Assembly (NCBI GenBank): GCA_965112735.1
Contig: OZ218958.1
Location: 3,162,001-3,226,000, forward strand
Length of the DNA: 64,000 bases
Origin: Phaeosaccion multiseriatum
Lineage: Eukaryota; Ochrophyta, other classes
Reading direction: 5' to 3'
Shown here: positions 45,742-57,428 of the stretch, piece after piece
Layout: every line of letters starts with the position of its first letter
Position numbering within the stretch: the stretch's first letter is position 1
Notes under the pieces: generated by a model
Told to the model about the DNA's origin: nothing
The model's database searches: none
What the model saw: the letters and a program-made list of their open reading frames with translations, nothing else
Position numbers and translations under genes: made by a program

Positions 45742-47928
45742 CTAGCATCCGAACTGGTCAGCTTTATCCAACACGTAATCATACCACCCCAAGTCGTGCA
45801 GGTTGGAAGAGTCTACAAGACTCAAGTGGAGAGTGGAAAAGCTGTTCCCGGGGATGTGGTGGTCCAAGCAGGTGCCAGACTTGTCCTGATATATATGGTT
45901 GAACTCCTCCCCCTCGTTGCGGTCGTAGTAGTGGCACAGCAGATATGTCTCCTCCGCCGCCACAAGCTCGATCTTGCCGCTCTGCAGGTCACGAACTGCG
46001 TCCTCCTTGAACTGGTAAGTAGTGATGCCCCACCTCTTGCGCTGGTGCACAGCTCCGGTATAGTAGTGCCGGAACCTGTCAAAGTGCGAGTGTTGAGAGA
46101 GGGAGATATCACGACAGCGAGAGCGGCACAGTGGATAAGCATGTGCGTGTGTGCGTGTGTGCACGCGCATGTGCGTGGGCGGAAGGGAAGAGATGGTGCA
46201 GCGTGTCAGCCTTTGGGGGTAGTGTGGGGGGGGGGGGGTCACTACCACACATACTCCGAAAAACGCAAATCCGAAACGTCTGGCCAGACGGGAGCATCCG
46301 AAGGGTGGGGAATATCAATAAAGAAATAAACGTTCCGTGGTGTGGGCACGCACCAGTCTCCCTCCCGCACTTCGGGCGCGCTGTTCTTCTTAAAGGCCCT
46401 CGCCGAGCCGTAAGTGGTGACTCTTATGGTGGAGGCCCTCACGCTCCTCCACTCGCCGTAAGTCGTGATAAGATCGGTGTAGAGCATTTGCGCCTGCAAG
46501 TGGAGGGGGGTGGGTAGCAAGTAGAGCGTAGAAGGACAGGAGCGAGAGGGGCCGTGTGGTCGGGTGAGAGCGAGCAACACAGCTGGCGGTATGTACTGTC
46601 GAGGAAGGCAACAAGTCAAGACAAACACGCCCATCCCGATCCTTGACTGACTCTTGCGGCCCCCTTGCTCAGACTCCATGAAGGGTACTCACCATAGCTC
46701 CGCCTAGACTATGGCCTGGGAGAGGAGGAAGCAGAGGGGGAGGAGGAAGGTAAGGACAACGTGGCCGGGAGGAGGAGGCCGCGGCTTGCGCTGTGGCGAG
46801 CCCTGCAATACTAATGGTACCAGACCCTCCACGGGAGTCAATGGGCTGGCCGCGTGTGGACACACGCACACACACAGCCATTAGAGAGTGGCAGAGGTCC
46901 AAGAAGCCAAACCTTCGCTCATACGCCTCGCCGAGGCCACTCACCTGTAATGTGGATGCCCTCCTGCCCCACCAGGCCGACCGCTTCGTTGAGGCAGCCC
47001 AGATTCTTCAGGGCCTCGATGGCCTTGGCCCCGATGGATCTGTACTCACTCCGGAAGCCCCGGAGCACACGGTACTGATCGAGCCACGTTACGTAGTCCA
47101 GGCTGCCAAAGAAGCCCTGTTTGGGGTACACATGCAAGTACAGCAAGACGGATCCGACGAGAGAATGAGTGAGCAGAACGAACCAACAGTGCTCCGCCCG
47201 CATCCATTGCTCTGGATCCTCTGGACTCCACCCCTCAACCCCCCACGCCGCACGTACCGTCAACCAGTCACTGTTGTCGTCGATTCCATGGAACGCTACC
47301 CAGCACCACCGCCCCTCGTTGGTCAACTCCTCCTCGCTACTATCCTCGTTGTCGTCGTCGAGGTTATTTCCATTGTGCCCGTCCTTGCACACGACAACTC
47401 TGTCCTTGCCCTCCGACGCCCAAGAAAACACCCCATCGTAGTCAACAGTGATGGTGATGCACCTGCGAACGTCCTCGTCCACACTGTCGCCGTCAGGGAC
47501 GATGTACGGCATCTTGCATTCATCGTCCGCGTCTCCGTTCTCGTCACTTACATAAGCGTCAGCCGCCATCATCAGGTATTTCCTGCAGAGTGCAGTAAAG
47601 GGCGGAGAGAGACAGACAGAGACAGCGAGAGAGAGAAGGGGGGTGGAGGGACGGAGACAGAAATGGGAAGGAGGGGAGGAAAGAAGCAAGTGGTAGGCAG
47701 AGTGAGTAATAAAGGGGGCGGAGAGAGAGACAGTACCCAACCTCGCCTTCGTTCTTACCTCTGGTGGCAGGTTGCGTAGTCCACACAGCAGCCCGTCGCG
47801 GGACAAATATCATAAAGCCCAGTACTTAACGCAGGATGATCATCGTCCCAAGGCAAGAGCGTCCGCTCTCCTGGGAGGGCGATTGCACCCCCAATGGCGC
47901 CCACCACTGCCACCAAGAGCAACCTCAT
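45742..47928 (-). CDS. Secreted class-3 lipase-like protein A
   Basis: Six exons close in phase to 387 residues: 47928-47759, 47582-47258, 47116-46945, 46715-46693, 46493-46354 and 46075-45742. A signal peptide (MRLLLVAVVGAIGGAIALPG) precedes a Cys-containing segment (YDICPATGCCVDYATCHQR). The alpha/beta hydrolase core has VAFHGIDDNSDWLT, resembling the class-3 VxFRGTxxxxDWxxN block, and the nucleophile elbow GHSLGGAM (Ser225) on a 23-nt exon. TTYGSARAF follows, as in the class-3 TFGxPRVG strand. HHIPGNSF near the C-terminus may hold the catalytic His; the Asp is not certain. Probably hydrolyses extracellular or vesicular lipid esters. Tandem paralogue of lipase B. Confidence 0.85.
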
Positions 47929-49513
47929 GTTGTTCTGTTGCCGACGGCCGAAGCCAATCAGTCTGTCAATCCCCCTCTTCAGACTAGCAGTAGAGGGATA
48001 GCTGCATCGAGATAAGATGCGGGTTGGGTGTGTGGAAGCAGAACAAAAGAGGAGATAATCAATAAACTAGAAGGAGGGGCTAGGTGTTCTTAGTTTGAAC
48101 TTTGAGTTTCAGTTTGGTACTTAAAGTAATCGAAGCCAATCCCACCAGTCCCGCGCTTTTTTTAGGGGGCGCAACTCCACCCCCCGGCCCCGCACCGGCA
48201 GCTTCCGCAGAAAAGGACTTATGGCTTCGGAGGCTGCAGCTCTTGAAGATGTGGATGTCAATGCTTCGCATCACGGGGCGCAAGCCTTGAGCTTGAAGGC
48301 GACGACAATGCGGCTTCTCTGTGTGAGGAGGACCTAGAATTGCTCAAAGAGAATGTGAGCGGAATGAGTGGGGTGATGAGATCATACTTCGGTGGGAAGG
48401 ATCTACGGTTGCAGGCTTCACGAAACCAGAGCAGCCCTTTGAGTATTTTGATGCCATGACCCACGATAGGTTCAAGGGGGCCCAACAAGGGATGCCCTCC
48501 TGCTGTGTATTCTTCGGCGGCTGCGGCGGAGGGAATACACAGGGCATCCCTTGGGCCCCCTTGGACTCCCCGTGGGTCATGGCATCAAAATATTCGAAGG
48601 GCTGCTCTGGCGTTGTGAAGCCTGCAACCGCAAACCCTTCCCATCGAAGGATGATCTCAGCCATCCCCGCCCCGCCGCACTCATTCCGCTCACATTCTCT
48701 TTGAGCAATTCTAGGTCCTCCTCACACAGAGAAGCCGCATTGCCTTCAAGCTCAAGGCTTGCGCCCCTTGATGCGAAGCCATTGACATCCACATCTTCAG
48801 CCTCCGAAGCCATGGGTCCTACCTCGCTCTGCTGAAGCTGCCCGTGCGGGGCCGGGGGGTGGAGTTGTGCCGCCAAAAAAAGGGCGGGAGAGAGAAGAGG
48901 AGGCGTTGGTGCGGGGCTCTGGATCTCTACTCGCTGCGCCTGGCTTCGCGTGCCCTACAGCGGCCCGTAGTGCGTCAAATGTGGTCAGATGGTGGCCTAG
49001 GGTTTGCAGCACAAGTTGAGACTCCAAACTGGCCCTCGATGGCGTCAAATAAAGGGGCGCAAAGCAGCGTCAAACGCCTTCAACGAGCTCAAACAGGGGG
49101 CTCAAGCGTCGTCAAACGTCGTCAAAGTAATCGTCATTTGGGGTAAAAAAAATCGCGGGGCGTCAAAAGTGCCGCTCAACCGCGAAATCGCAGTATCAAT
49201 TAAATAAAAAAGTAATTTTAAATTAAATTAAACTACTTACGAAGTAAAAAAAATGATTGAATGCAGCTCCAAGGGCGTGCTTGACTACGCGTGATTGACT
49301 ACCTGCGCCGGCAGGCATATCACATCATGCAGGTTGGGGTATTGTCGAAATACCGCTCGACCACCACGGTGGGAGAGCGAGTCGAGCTGCGTGTCATGAA
49401 CATAACACGAGCCACACCTAAGTGTGGCTCGAGAGCTCACTTCATCACGAACCGAAACAAAGTCGATAAATTGCTTGCTGGCTTGCTTGCTTCCGTCCTT
49501 CCGCCCTTTCTTG
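47929..49513. other. Spacer between lipase genes with a foldback element
   Basis: No intact gene. Contents are the 5' flank of lipase A, the foldback element at 48165-48885, a stretch with repeated GTCAAA motifs (48970-49165), an AT-rich patch (49195-49250), and the duplicated 3' flank of lipase B (49270-49513). Confidence 0.65.
48165..48885. mobile_element. Foldback (long inverted repeat) element
   Basis: Two arms of roughly 340-360 bp in inverted orientation meet around 48515, with a short inner hairpin (TGTGTATTC / GAATACACA). Ends match as TTTTTTAGGGGGCGCAACTC on the left and its complement GTTGTGCCGCCAAAAAAA on the right. Each arm carries a short open frame (for example ASEAEDVDVNGFASRGASLE on the right arm). 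The structure resembles a foldback or MITE-like transposon. I could not identify a target-site duplication or transposase, and palindromic duplication of host DNA is an alternative. Confidence 0.55.
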
Positions 49514-51663
49514 CTAGCATCCGAACTGGTCAGCTTTATCAAACACGTAATCATACCACTCCAATTCGTGCAGGTTCCAAGAGCCTGCAAGAGTCAAGTG
49601 GAGGTTGGGAAAGCCGTTCTCGGGGATGTGGTGGTCCAAGCAGCTGCCAGACTGGTCCTGGTATACATGGTTGAACTCCTCCCCCTCGTCGCCGTCGGAA
49701 TAGTGGCACAGCAGATATGTCTCCTCCGCCGCCACAAGCTCGAGATCGTTGCCCTGCAGGTCACGGACTACGTCCTCTCTGAACTCGTAAGTCGTCCTGC
49801 CCCACCTCTTGCGCTGGTGCACAGCTCCGGTATAGTAGTGCCGGAACCTGTCAATGTGCGAGTGTTGAGAGAGGGAGATATCACGACAGCGAGAGCGGCA
49901 CAGTGGATAAGCATGTGCGTGTGTGCGTGTGTGCATGGGCATGTGCGTGGGCGGAAGGGAAGAGGTGGTAATACCACACATACTCCGAAAAACGAAAAAT
50001 CCGAAACGTCTGGCCAGACGGGAGCATCCTTAAAAAGAGTGGGGAATATCCATAAAGAAAAAACACTCCGTGGTGTGGGTACGCACCAGTCTCCCTCCCG
50101 CACTTCGGGCGCGCTGTTGTTCATAAAGGCCCTCGCCGAGCCGTAAGTGGTGACTCCTATGGTGGAGGCCCTCACGCTCCTCCACTCGCCGTAAGTCGTG
50201 ATAAGATCGGTGTAGAGCATTTGCGCCTGCAAGTGGAGGGGGGTGGGTAGCAAGTAGAGCGTAGAAGGACAGGAGCGAGACGAGCCGTATGGTCGGGTGA
50301 GGGCGAGCAACACAGCTGGCGGTATGTACTGTCGAGGAAGGCAGCAAGTCAAGATCAACACGCCCTCCATAAATATGACAGAACGGAAATCCCCATCCCT
50401 GAATGACTCTTGCGGCCCCCTTGCTCAGATTCGATCAAGGGTACTTACTCACCATAGCTCCGCCTAGACTATGGCCTGGGAGAGGAGGAAGCAGAGGGGG
50501 AGGAGGAAGGTAAGGACAACGTGGCGGGGAGGAGGAGGCCGCGGCTTGCGCTGTGGCGAGCCCTGCAATACTAATGGTAGCAGACCCTCCACGGGAGTCA
50601 ATGGGCTGGCCGCGTGTGGACACAAACACACACACAGCCATTAGAGAGTGGCAGAGGTCCAAGAAGCCAAGCCTTCGCTCATACGCCTCGCCCAGGCGGC
50701 TCACCTGTAATGTGGATGCCCTCCTGCCCCACCAGGCCGACCGCTTCGTTGAGGCAGCCCAGATTCTTCAGGGCCTCGATGGCCTTGGCCCCGATGGATG
50801 TGTACTCACTCCAGAAGCCCCATTGCACCTGATACCGATCGAGCCACGTTACGTTGTACTCGCCAAAGGCGAGCTGTTTGGGGTACACATGCAAGTACAG
50901 CAAGTCAAGGCGGATCCAAGGCAACGAGAGAATGAGTGAGCAGAACGGGGGTCAAATTAACCCCCCACGCCCCACGCCGCACGTACCGTCAACCAGTCAC
51001 TTTCGTCGTCGATTCCATGGAACGCTACCCAGCACCACCGCCCCTCGTTGGTCAACTCCTCCTCGCTACTATCCTCGTTGTCGTCGTCGAGGTTATTGCC
51101 ATTGTGCCCGTCCTTGCACACGACAACTCTGTCCTTGCCCTCCGACACCCAAGAAAACACCCCATCGTCGTCAACAGTGATGGTGATGCACCTGCGAACG
51201 TTCTCGTCCACACTTTCGCCGTCAGGGACGATGTACGGCATCTTGCATTCGTCGTCCGCGTCTCCGTTCTCGTCACTTACATAAGCGTCAGCCGCCATCA
51301 TCACGAATTTCCTAGGGAGTGAAGTAGAAAGAGAGAGAAGGGAGGTGAGGCAAGGAGGCAGGAGCGGGTGGGAAGGAGGGGAGGAAAGAAACAAGTGGCA
51401 GACAGAGTGAGAAGAAGAGGAAAGGGGAAAGGGGGGGAGGGAGACGACAGAGAGAAAAGAAGGTGTATCCAACCTCGCCTCCGTTCTTACCTCTGGCGGC
51501 AGGTTGCGTAGTCCATACAGCAGCTCCTCCCGGGACACACATCATACAGCCCAGTGCTGAATGCGGGATGATCATCGTCCCAAGGCAAGAGCGCCCGCTC
51601 TCCTGGGCGGGCGGATGCACCCCCAAAGGCGCCCACCACTGCCACCAACAAGTGCAACCTCAT
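49514..51663 (-). CDS. Secreted class-3 lipase-like protein B
   Basis: Paralogue of lipase A with the same six-exon structure and 387 residues: 51663-51491, 51311-50987, 50873-50705, 50475-50453, 50226-50087 and 49847-49514. It keeps the signal peptide (MRLHLLVAVVGAFGGASA), VAFHGIDDESDWLT and GHSLGGAM with Ser225. The start of exon 3 differs most (LAFGEYNVTWL versus GFFGSLDYVTWL), and exon 1 has changes around the Cys pair (CPGRSCCMDYATC). All splice sites are intact, so both copies appear functional. The duplication includes introns and about 240 bp of 3' flank. Confidence 0.85.
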
Positions 51664-51888
51664 GTTGTTCTATTGCCCACAGCCGAAGCCAATCAGTCCG
51701 TCAATCCCCCTCTTCAGATCAGCAGCAGAGGGAGAGAGAAGTGGGTTGTGCGTGTGGGAGCACAGGACATAGACATGGAGAGTTTTCCGAGTTTTCGGAC
51801 ACACCCAAGAGTCTGAAGATCGTTATTCAAAAATTATATGTAACGGAAAATACCGTTCCGCACCTCCTTTCCTCCGAGTACCCTTGCA

Positions 51889-53703
51889 CTAATCACCCGC
51901 CCCCCCAAAAATGCTGATGTCTTCCCCGTCGACGGGGCATGTCCGCTTGCCCATGCCCAGCCACTGCGCGATGCAGCCGTGGCAAAACATGTGAAGGCAC
52001 GGAAGCGTTGTGACCTCTCCCTCCAGCGGGCAAAGGCAAACGGGACAATTGCTGTCTGACGTTTCACCCCCACCCTTGCCGGCAGCCCCAACTCCTCCTC
52101 CTCCTCCTCGTGCCGCTGCTGCTGCCCCCGCCGCCCCCATAGAGGTGCTTCCACCACTGCTGCTGCCATCCCCCACCTGCGGTCGTATCACCTGCGTGGG
52201 CAGCAGAGAGATGAGCTGTGCGGTCTCCGCGCTCCGCTCTGCCGCCTTCTTCTTCTCCTCCTTCTCATCCAAAGCAAGCAGGCGCTCGTAGTCCTCTGGT
52301 GTAATGTCTCTCCGCTGGAGGTCGTCCGCTGCCCCTCCGCCTCCCCCTCCCCCCATGCCCCCCACGCCCATACCCGGAAAATCCTGGTAGTCTCCTTCAA
52401 AAAAGTCCAAGCCAAATCCCATGCCTCCTGCTCGTCGTCCTCCTCGCCCCAACTCATAGCCTGCCTCTGCCCCAAAGTCATCCGCTTCTGCCGGCCAGTC
52501 CAACCCGCCGGCATCGGATACCCTCCTTCCTCCCCCGCGTCGCGCGCCTCTCCCCCGTCCTTTCCCTCTCCCCCGCCCTTCTCCTCCTCTTACCCTCCCT
52601 TGCCCCCCCCCTCCTCTTCCCCGCCCTCCCCTGCCCTTTCCTCCTCTTCCCCGGGCCGCTACTACCCTCGCGAGCCTATCCTCGGCGGCGAGTCGTTCTG
52701 CCAATCTCTTGGCTAGGAAATGATCCTCGGCCACCTGACGCTGCTGCCCTCCTTCGATACTTATCGAGCTCCCGCCTCTGTCCCTTGATCCCACCCCCGC
52801 GGCTACTGCTGCTGCTGCTGCTGCTGCTGCCGCCGCTTTTGCTGCCCTCGCTTTGGGGACCTCCATGGCCTGTCGCACTTGCCGGTCGTCTTCAGCCTGC
52901 AATCTCCTCGCGAAGGCTTCGTCCTGTTGCATGGAAACTTCCTCCGACTCGCGCTGTCGGTTGTGCGGAGGGGGGTACTGACAAGGTGGTCGCTGTTCCT
53001 GCTGCTCCTGTCCCCGTTGCTGCTTCTGCTTCTGCCGCTGGGTGGTGCTCATTCCAGTGCTTGGCCACGAGAAGTCCTCATCATCGTCACCCACACAGTT
53101 CAGGTTCCTCGCCGCCGATGCCCTTGCCGTTCTAGCTGCTGCTGCGGTTCCTGCCGCACCTGCTGCTGCTGGGGAGCGAGTCCTCCCCTCGCTGGTGCCT
53201 TCCTCACCAGAACGACGCATGGCTGCCGCGCCAGGCCTCAGTTCAAACCTAATGCTCGGCCTGGAGGGTGACACCCTGTCCTGCTCCTGATACTGCCCAA
53301 CCATGGGATCGCTCGGCTGTCGTGGCCTTTTCCTGAAGCTGGTGCTCTTGTTGGCGTTGCATCTAGCGCCTCCTCCCTCCCCCTTGCTCTCCTCCCCTCG
53401 ACGCTCATGGTGGGGAGCAGAAGAAGGGCTGAGCAGATCGATGACAATAGGCAGGGCCCGAGGCCTTGTCGGGCCTTCTTTCATCCCCTCTTGCTCCTGT
53501 GTAGGCCCTTCTAGCGCGCCTCCCCGTTTCATCAGACTCGGCGACAATGGACTGAGGAGATCTATGACTTCCACTTCTCCAGCACTGCCGCCTTGCTTCT
53601 TCCCCCTCTCTATCCTCCTGGGTGTCTCAAGCCCCCCCCGGTCTCCGCTTCCCTCCTCATCGCTACCATCTACCATCTCCACCACGTCGACAGGCCCATT
53701 CAT
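51889..53703 (-). CDS. RING protein with SUMO-interacting-like motifs (predicted STUbL)
   Basis: Single exon, 604 residues. Three hydrophobic-acidic motifs lie near the N-terminus: VDVVEMVDGSDEE (5-17), VEVIDLLSP (44-52) and IVIDLLSPSS (86-95). These fit SUMO-interacting motifs followed by Ser/acidic residues. A UIM-like helix (DEAFARRLQAEDDRQ), an RGG-rich stretch and ITPEDYERLLALDEKEE follow. The C-terminal RING (553-592) reads CPVCLCPL, LPCLHMFCHGCIAQWL and TCPVD. The eighth zinc ligand, usually Cys, is Asp592. Tandem SIMs plus a C-terminal RING is the layout of SUMO-targeted ubiquitin ligases such as RNF4. Substrates unknown; the STUbL call is inference from motifs. Confidence 0.7.
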   Translation of the reverse strand: MNGPVDVVEMVDGSDEEGSGDRGGLETPRRIERGKKQGGSAGEVEVIDLLSPLSPSLMKRGGALEGPTQEQEGMKEGPTRPRALPIVIDLLSPSSAPHHERRGEESKGEGGGARCNANKSTSFRKRPRQPSDPMVGQYQEQDRVSPSRPSIRFELRPGAAAMRRSGEEGTSEGRTRSPAAAGAAGTAAAARTARASAARNLNCVGDDDEDFSWPSTGMSTTQRQKQKQQRGQEQQEQRPPCQYPPPHNRQRESEEVSMQQDEAFARRLQAEDDRQVRQAMEVPKARAAKAAAAAAAAAAVAAGVGSRDRGGSSISIEGGQQRQVAEDHFLAKRLAERLAAEDRLARVVAARGRGGKGRGGRGRGGGGQGRVRGGEGRGRGKGRGRGARRGGGRRVSDAGGLDWPAEADDFGAEAGYELGRGGRRAGGMGFGLDFFEGDYQDFPGMGVGGMGGGGGGGAADDLQRRDITPEDYERLLALDEKEEKKKAAERSAETAQLISLLPTQVIRPQVGDGSSSGGSTSMGAAGAAAAARGGGGGVGAAGKGGGETSDSNCPVCLCPLEGEVTTLPCLHMFCHGCIAQWLGMGKRTCPVDGEDISIFGGAGD

Positions 53704-53962
53704 ATCTGTTCTTGCCCGGAGGCTGCTCCCTTCTTCTCACACAACGTTACCCCCTCAATGCCCCTTATCAGTCTCCTCCTTCCGCTCCCTCCATCCCCAT
53801 GCTCTCGCTCGTTGTGACTATAGATGTGTGTGTTGTGATGTTGCATTTGTGTTTGCCCGTAGGACTCCACATCCCATCGTGCTCCCCGCCAAACAAAGGC
53901 CCGTGGGATTCGTCGTGGAATATCGAGAAGGAGGGGGGTGTGGCTAGGCCTCCTACGCCAGC

Positions 53963-55405
53963 ATGAGTAGCAGGGGTAGAGCAGCTGGGCGGCAATGGGA
54001 AGAGGAAGAGGAAGAGGACGGGCAGCAGAGGCAGTCCGTGTGAGTACCATACCTCCTCTTTTGACACCAGTTCCCCGAGTAATTGCAGTAGCAGCAGTAG
54101 CAGCGAACAGCAGGAGCAAAATGCTTCTCCTTTCTGATCCCTTCTTTCTCTCTCTCCTTCTCTCGCTCTATCTCTCTCCCTCTCTCTCCCTCTCTCCCTC
54201 TCTCTCTCTCCCTATCTCTCCCTCTCTCTGTGTGTGTGTCCCTCTCTCTCACTCTCCCGTCTCTCCCTTTTCATCACAACAGAACGGTTTGCGCCCCTGG
54301 CAAGGTTCTTCTGGCGGGAGGCTATTTGGTGCTGGAGAGGCCCAACTCGGGCATGGTCATCGGAGCCAGCGCTCGCTTCTTCTCCACAGCGGTGCTCTCC
54401 GTCCCGGTACGTGAGCTTCACACTTGAGGCAACGTCCTTCACGGCCCGCCGTGCTCTGCTGCTCCTGCATGTGGGAGGCTGGCTCGCTGCTTTCGCCCCC
54501 ATCCTTTGTCTGCTCCCATGTGTGCGGGAGGCCCCGCACCGTCCTTCCTGTCTTGTAGGTGAATGCAGGGTAGTGGTGCTCCCAGTCCATTCACACTCGT
54601 GCCCGTGCTCTACCGCTGTCCGCTCCGTACCCCATCAGGCCTCGAAGGAGGAGGAGTCGTGGGTGACGATGCAAGAGCCCGGCAGCAGCGACAGTGGTAG
54701 CAGCAGTAGTGCGTCCAGTGGAAAGGCAGGGAGCAGCCTGGTCATTGCCGTGTATAGCCCGCAATTCCACACCAACTTCGCTTACATGTGCTCATGGCCA
54801 TCCGAAACTGAGCTTCCATCACTAACACCGCTGTAAGTGACAAACCTCCAGCTCTCTTCTATGCAAAGTAGAGCCTACGTTTGACATCATGATGCCCATC
54901 CGTGAGTCTCTGACCTCTCCCCCCCCCCTCCTCCGTCCTCTCTGGTAACAAACGTCCCTCCTGCGCAGGTTGCCCGACCAAGACGACAACCCATATGTAG
55001 AGCACACTCTGACGTACACAATGGGCTTCCTGCGGGGCTTCCTCCCGGACGGGGCGCTCTCTGCCAAGCTTCGCCACATGGCGGAGCGAGGCCTCCTCCT
55101 GCGCATCAAGCTCAGGGCTGATAACGACTTTTACTCACAAACACACGAGGTTGGTCCAGCCAAGTATAGGATACACCCTGTGCAGCCAAGTGTCTCTCAG
55201 ACACACGCAGAGATTGGTTTGCGAGGGAGGTTCGAAGGTGGGCGTGCAGTCTACTCACTCCTGTGGTCCTGTGTGCCGTCTGCTTGCGGGGGCGGGAGCG
55301 GAGTTGATGAGGGCAAGCACGGAACGGAAGCCGTCGCTCATATGGCCAATGTCCCGCAATTTGAGGCTGAGCCTCCCCTCCTTTCCTTTCTGCCTGCCTG
55401 CTGTG

Positions 55406-55443
<38 letters not shown>

Positions 55444-56077
55444 TATCTGTCTGTCTGTCTGTCTGTCCGTCTTTCCGTCTGTGTGCAGATGAAAGCCCGG
55501 GGTCTCGCCGTATCCGCCGAGTCACTGGCCAGTCTCCCTCCGTTCCTCCCCTGCCCCAAACAAGAGGACGGCACGGTGCTCATCGCCAAGACTGGCATGG
55601 GCAGCTCTGCCGCCCTCATCACCTCTCTCGTCGGGTGTCTCTTGAGCTTCTTTGAGGCGGTGGCAGCACCAGGTGAACCTGTCGAGGCGGGCGGGGGCAA
55701 GGGGCTGAAGCAGCAGCAGGAGGAGGAGGAGCGTGGTTTGTCTATAGTGCATAACTTGGCACAGATCTGCCACGGGATTGCCCAGGGGAAGGTAAGCCGC
55801 GGGTCCTGTGGGCTGGGATTTTGTGTTGGTGATGGTGGTTGTGGTGCTTGTGCGAAGCAAAATTGGGATGTGCAGAGGGAGTCTTGTCTTGTTGTCAGCC
55901 ACAGGTTGTCGTGGGCGCAAGGTCGTACATATGCACCCAACTTTCGTGTACCAGTGTAGAGTGTCTGTCAGGTCCTGCTTCGAGAGTGTGACCCAACCAT
56001 GTGTTCCTCAGCCAACCCCTACCCCGCCCTCCTGCGACTCTAATTGTACGCATTGCACATGCCTTGTGCGTGTGTGT

Positions 56078-56128
<51 letters not shown>

Positions 56129-57109
56129 CGTGTGTGTGTGCAGGTGGGGAGTGGGTTTGACGTGTCTGCTGCTGTGTACGGGTCGCACGAGTACACTCGC
56201 TTCTCGCCCAGCATCATTGAAAAGGTGCTCGCGGGAAGCAGCGATGGAGGCGGAGGAGAGGAACAGAAGCAGAGTCCAGGTGCTTATCCGGAGCTGCTCC
56301 AGCAAGCGGTGTGCAGGGAATGGGACTGCGAGCGAGCAAAGGTGGCCCTGCCTGCAGATTTCCGCCTCCTCATGGGCGACGTGTCGGGCGGCTCCTCCAC
56401 CCCATCCATGGTGCGAAAAGTGCTGGCCTGGAAGAGGGCGAGCAGCACTGCGATGGAGGCAGAGGCTCTGTGGGCAGAGCTCGCCGCCGTTAACGCCTCC
56501 ATCGTCGCACTCGTGAGGGAGATTCACGACCTGTCCACCATGGATGGTGCTGCAATTAGAGGAGTAGACTCGGAGGAGGCGACAGAGCCCAACAAGGAAG
56601 AAGGCGCAGCGGTGGTTGCTGCTTCAGCATTCAAGACTGACATGGCAGCCCTCGCCGGTCAATGCGGAGAGCTTTGGCCCTCTGTAGAAGCGGGCGCGCC
56701 AGATGGCAATGACTGCGACTCTTCCCTGGCCTCTCTGCTGCGCAGGCTCCGAGCAGCGTTTGCGCGGGCGCGTGAGTTGCTTCGCCACATGGGAGAGGCG
56801 GCGGGAGTGCCCATTGAGCCCCCAGAGCAGACGGCACTGGCCAATGCCACTGCCGCGCTACCTGGTGTCGTGTGTGCTGGCGTGCCCGGCGCGGGAGGGG
56901 TGGATGCGATTTACGCCATTGCGATTGGGCAAGAGGCGGTGGCGGGAGTAGAGAGCCTCTGGGCGAGCTGGGGAGGTCCTGGCACCTCAGATGGTGGTGG
57001 GAGTGGCGTCGGTGGCGTGGGGGCAGCGAGGGTGTGCCCCCTGTCGCTAAGGGCGAGCACGGAGGGCCTTCGCTGGAGCGAGTTGGGCTGGGATGGGTCG
57101 AGTAGATGA
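53963..57109 (+). CDS. ERG8: Phosphomevalonate kinase, GHMP (ERG8) type
   Basis: Phosphorylates mevalonate-5-phosphate to the diphosphate in the mevalonate route to isoprenoids. Six exons close in phase to 614 residues: 53963-54039, 54283-54406, 54639-54832, 54969-55149, 55489-55791 and 56144-57109. Motifs in order: VCAPGKVLLAGGYLVLERP (from residue 28), YSPQFHTN, LRADNDFYSQ, the phosphate loop KTGMGSSAALITSLVG (226-241), HNLAQICHGIAQGK, VGSGFDVSAAVYGSHEYTRF and GDVSGGSSTPSMVRKVLAWK. The tail has an Ala-rich insert relative to fungal enzymes. No transit peptide is evident, so cytosolic or peroxisomal. The donor after exon 4 is GTTGGT. TAATAAAGAAATAAAG at 57206 is a likely poly(A) signal. Confidence 0.93.
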
Positions 57110-57428
57110 GACCTTGCAGGAGAGCTTGCGACTGCTGCTGTTGATGCTGGCTTGAAGCTATCATCGTCTGCACGCCTTCGCGGCCTCCTGCCTGATTAGT
57201 TGTTGCTAATAAAGAAATAAAGAAACCATCCGGCCGGGTTTGCTTGGCCTCGCCACCTCCGTGTGTGTATGTGTACGTGAGTGTGTGTGCATGTGCGCGT
57301 TTATGCTAACGACGTTGTTCATTCAACCTCACAGATTTTCGGCGAAATTTCCCAAAAGCGCGGGAACAACGCAAAGTCCAGGCCAGAACCGGTTGCATCC
57401 AAAGCGACGGCACGCAAAGCAAGCATCA

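Noticed and set aside
48344-48664. BED zinc-finger transposase fragment in the foldback arm
   Set aside because: A CxxC/HxxxH pattern is not present; the short frames in the arms do not show a recognisable transposase.
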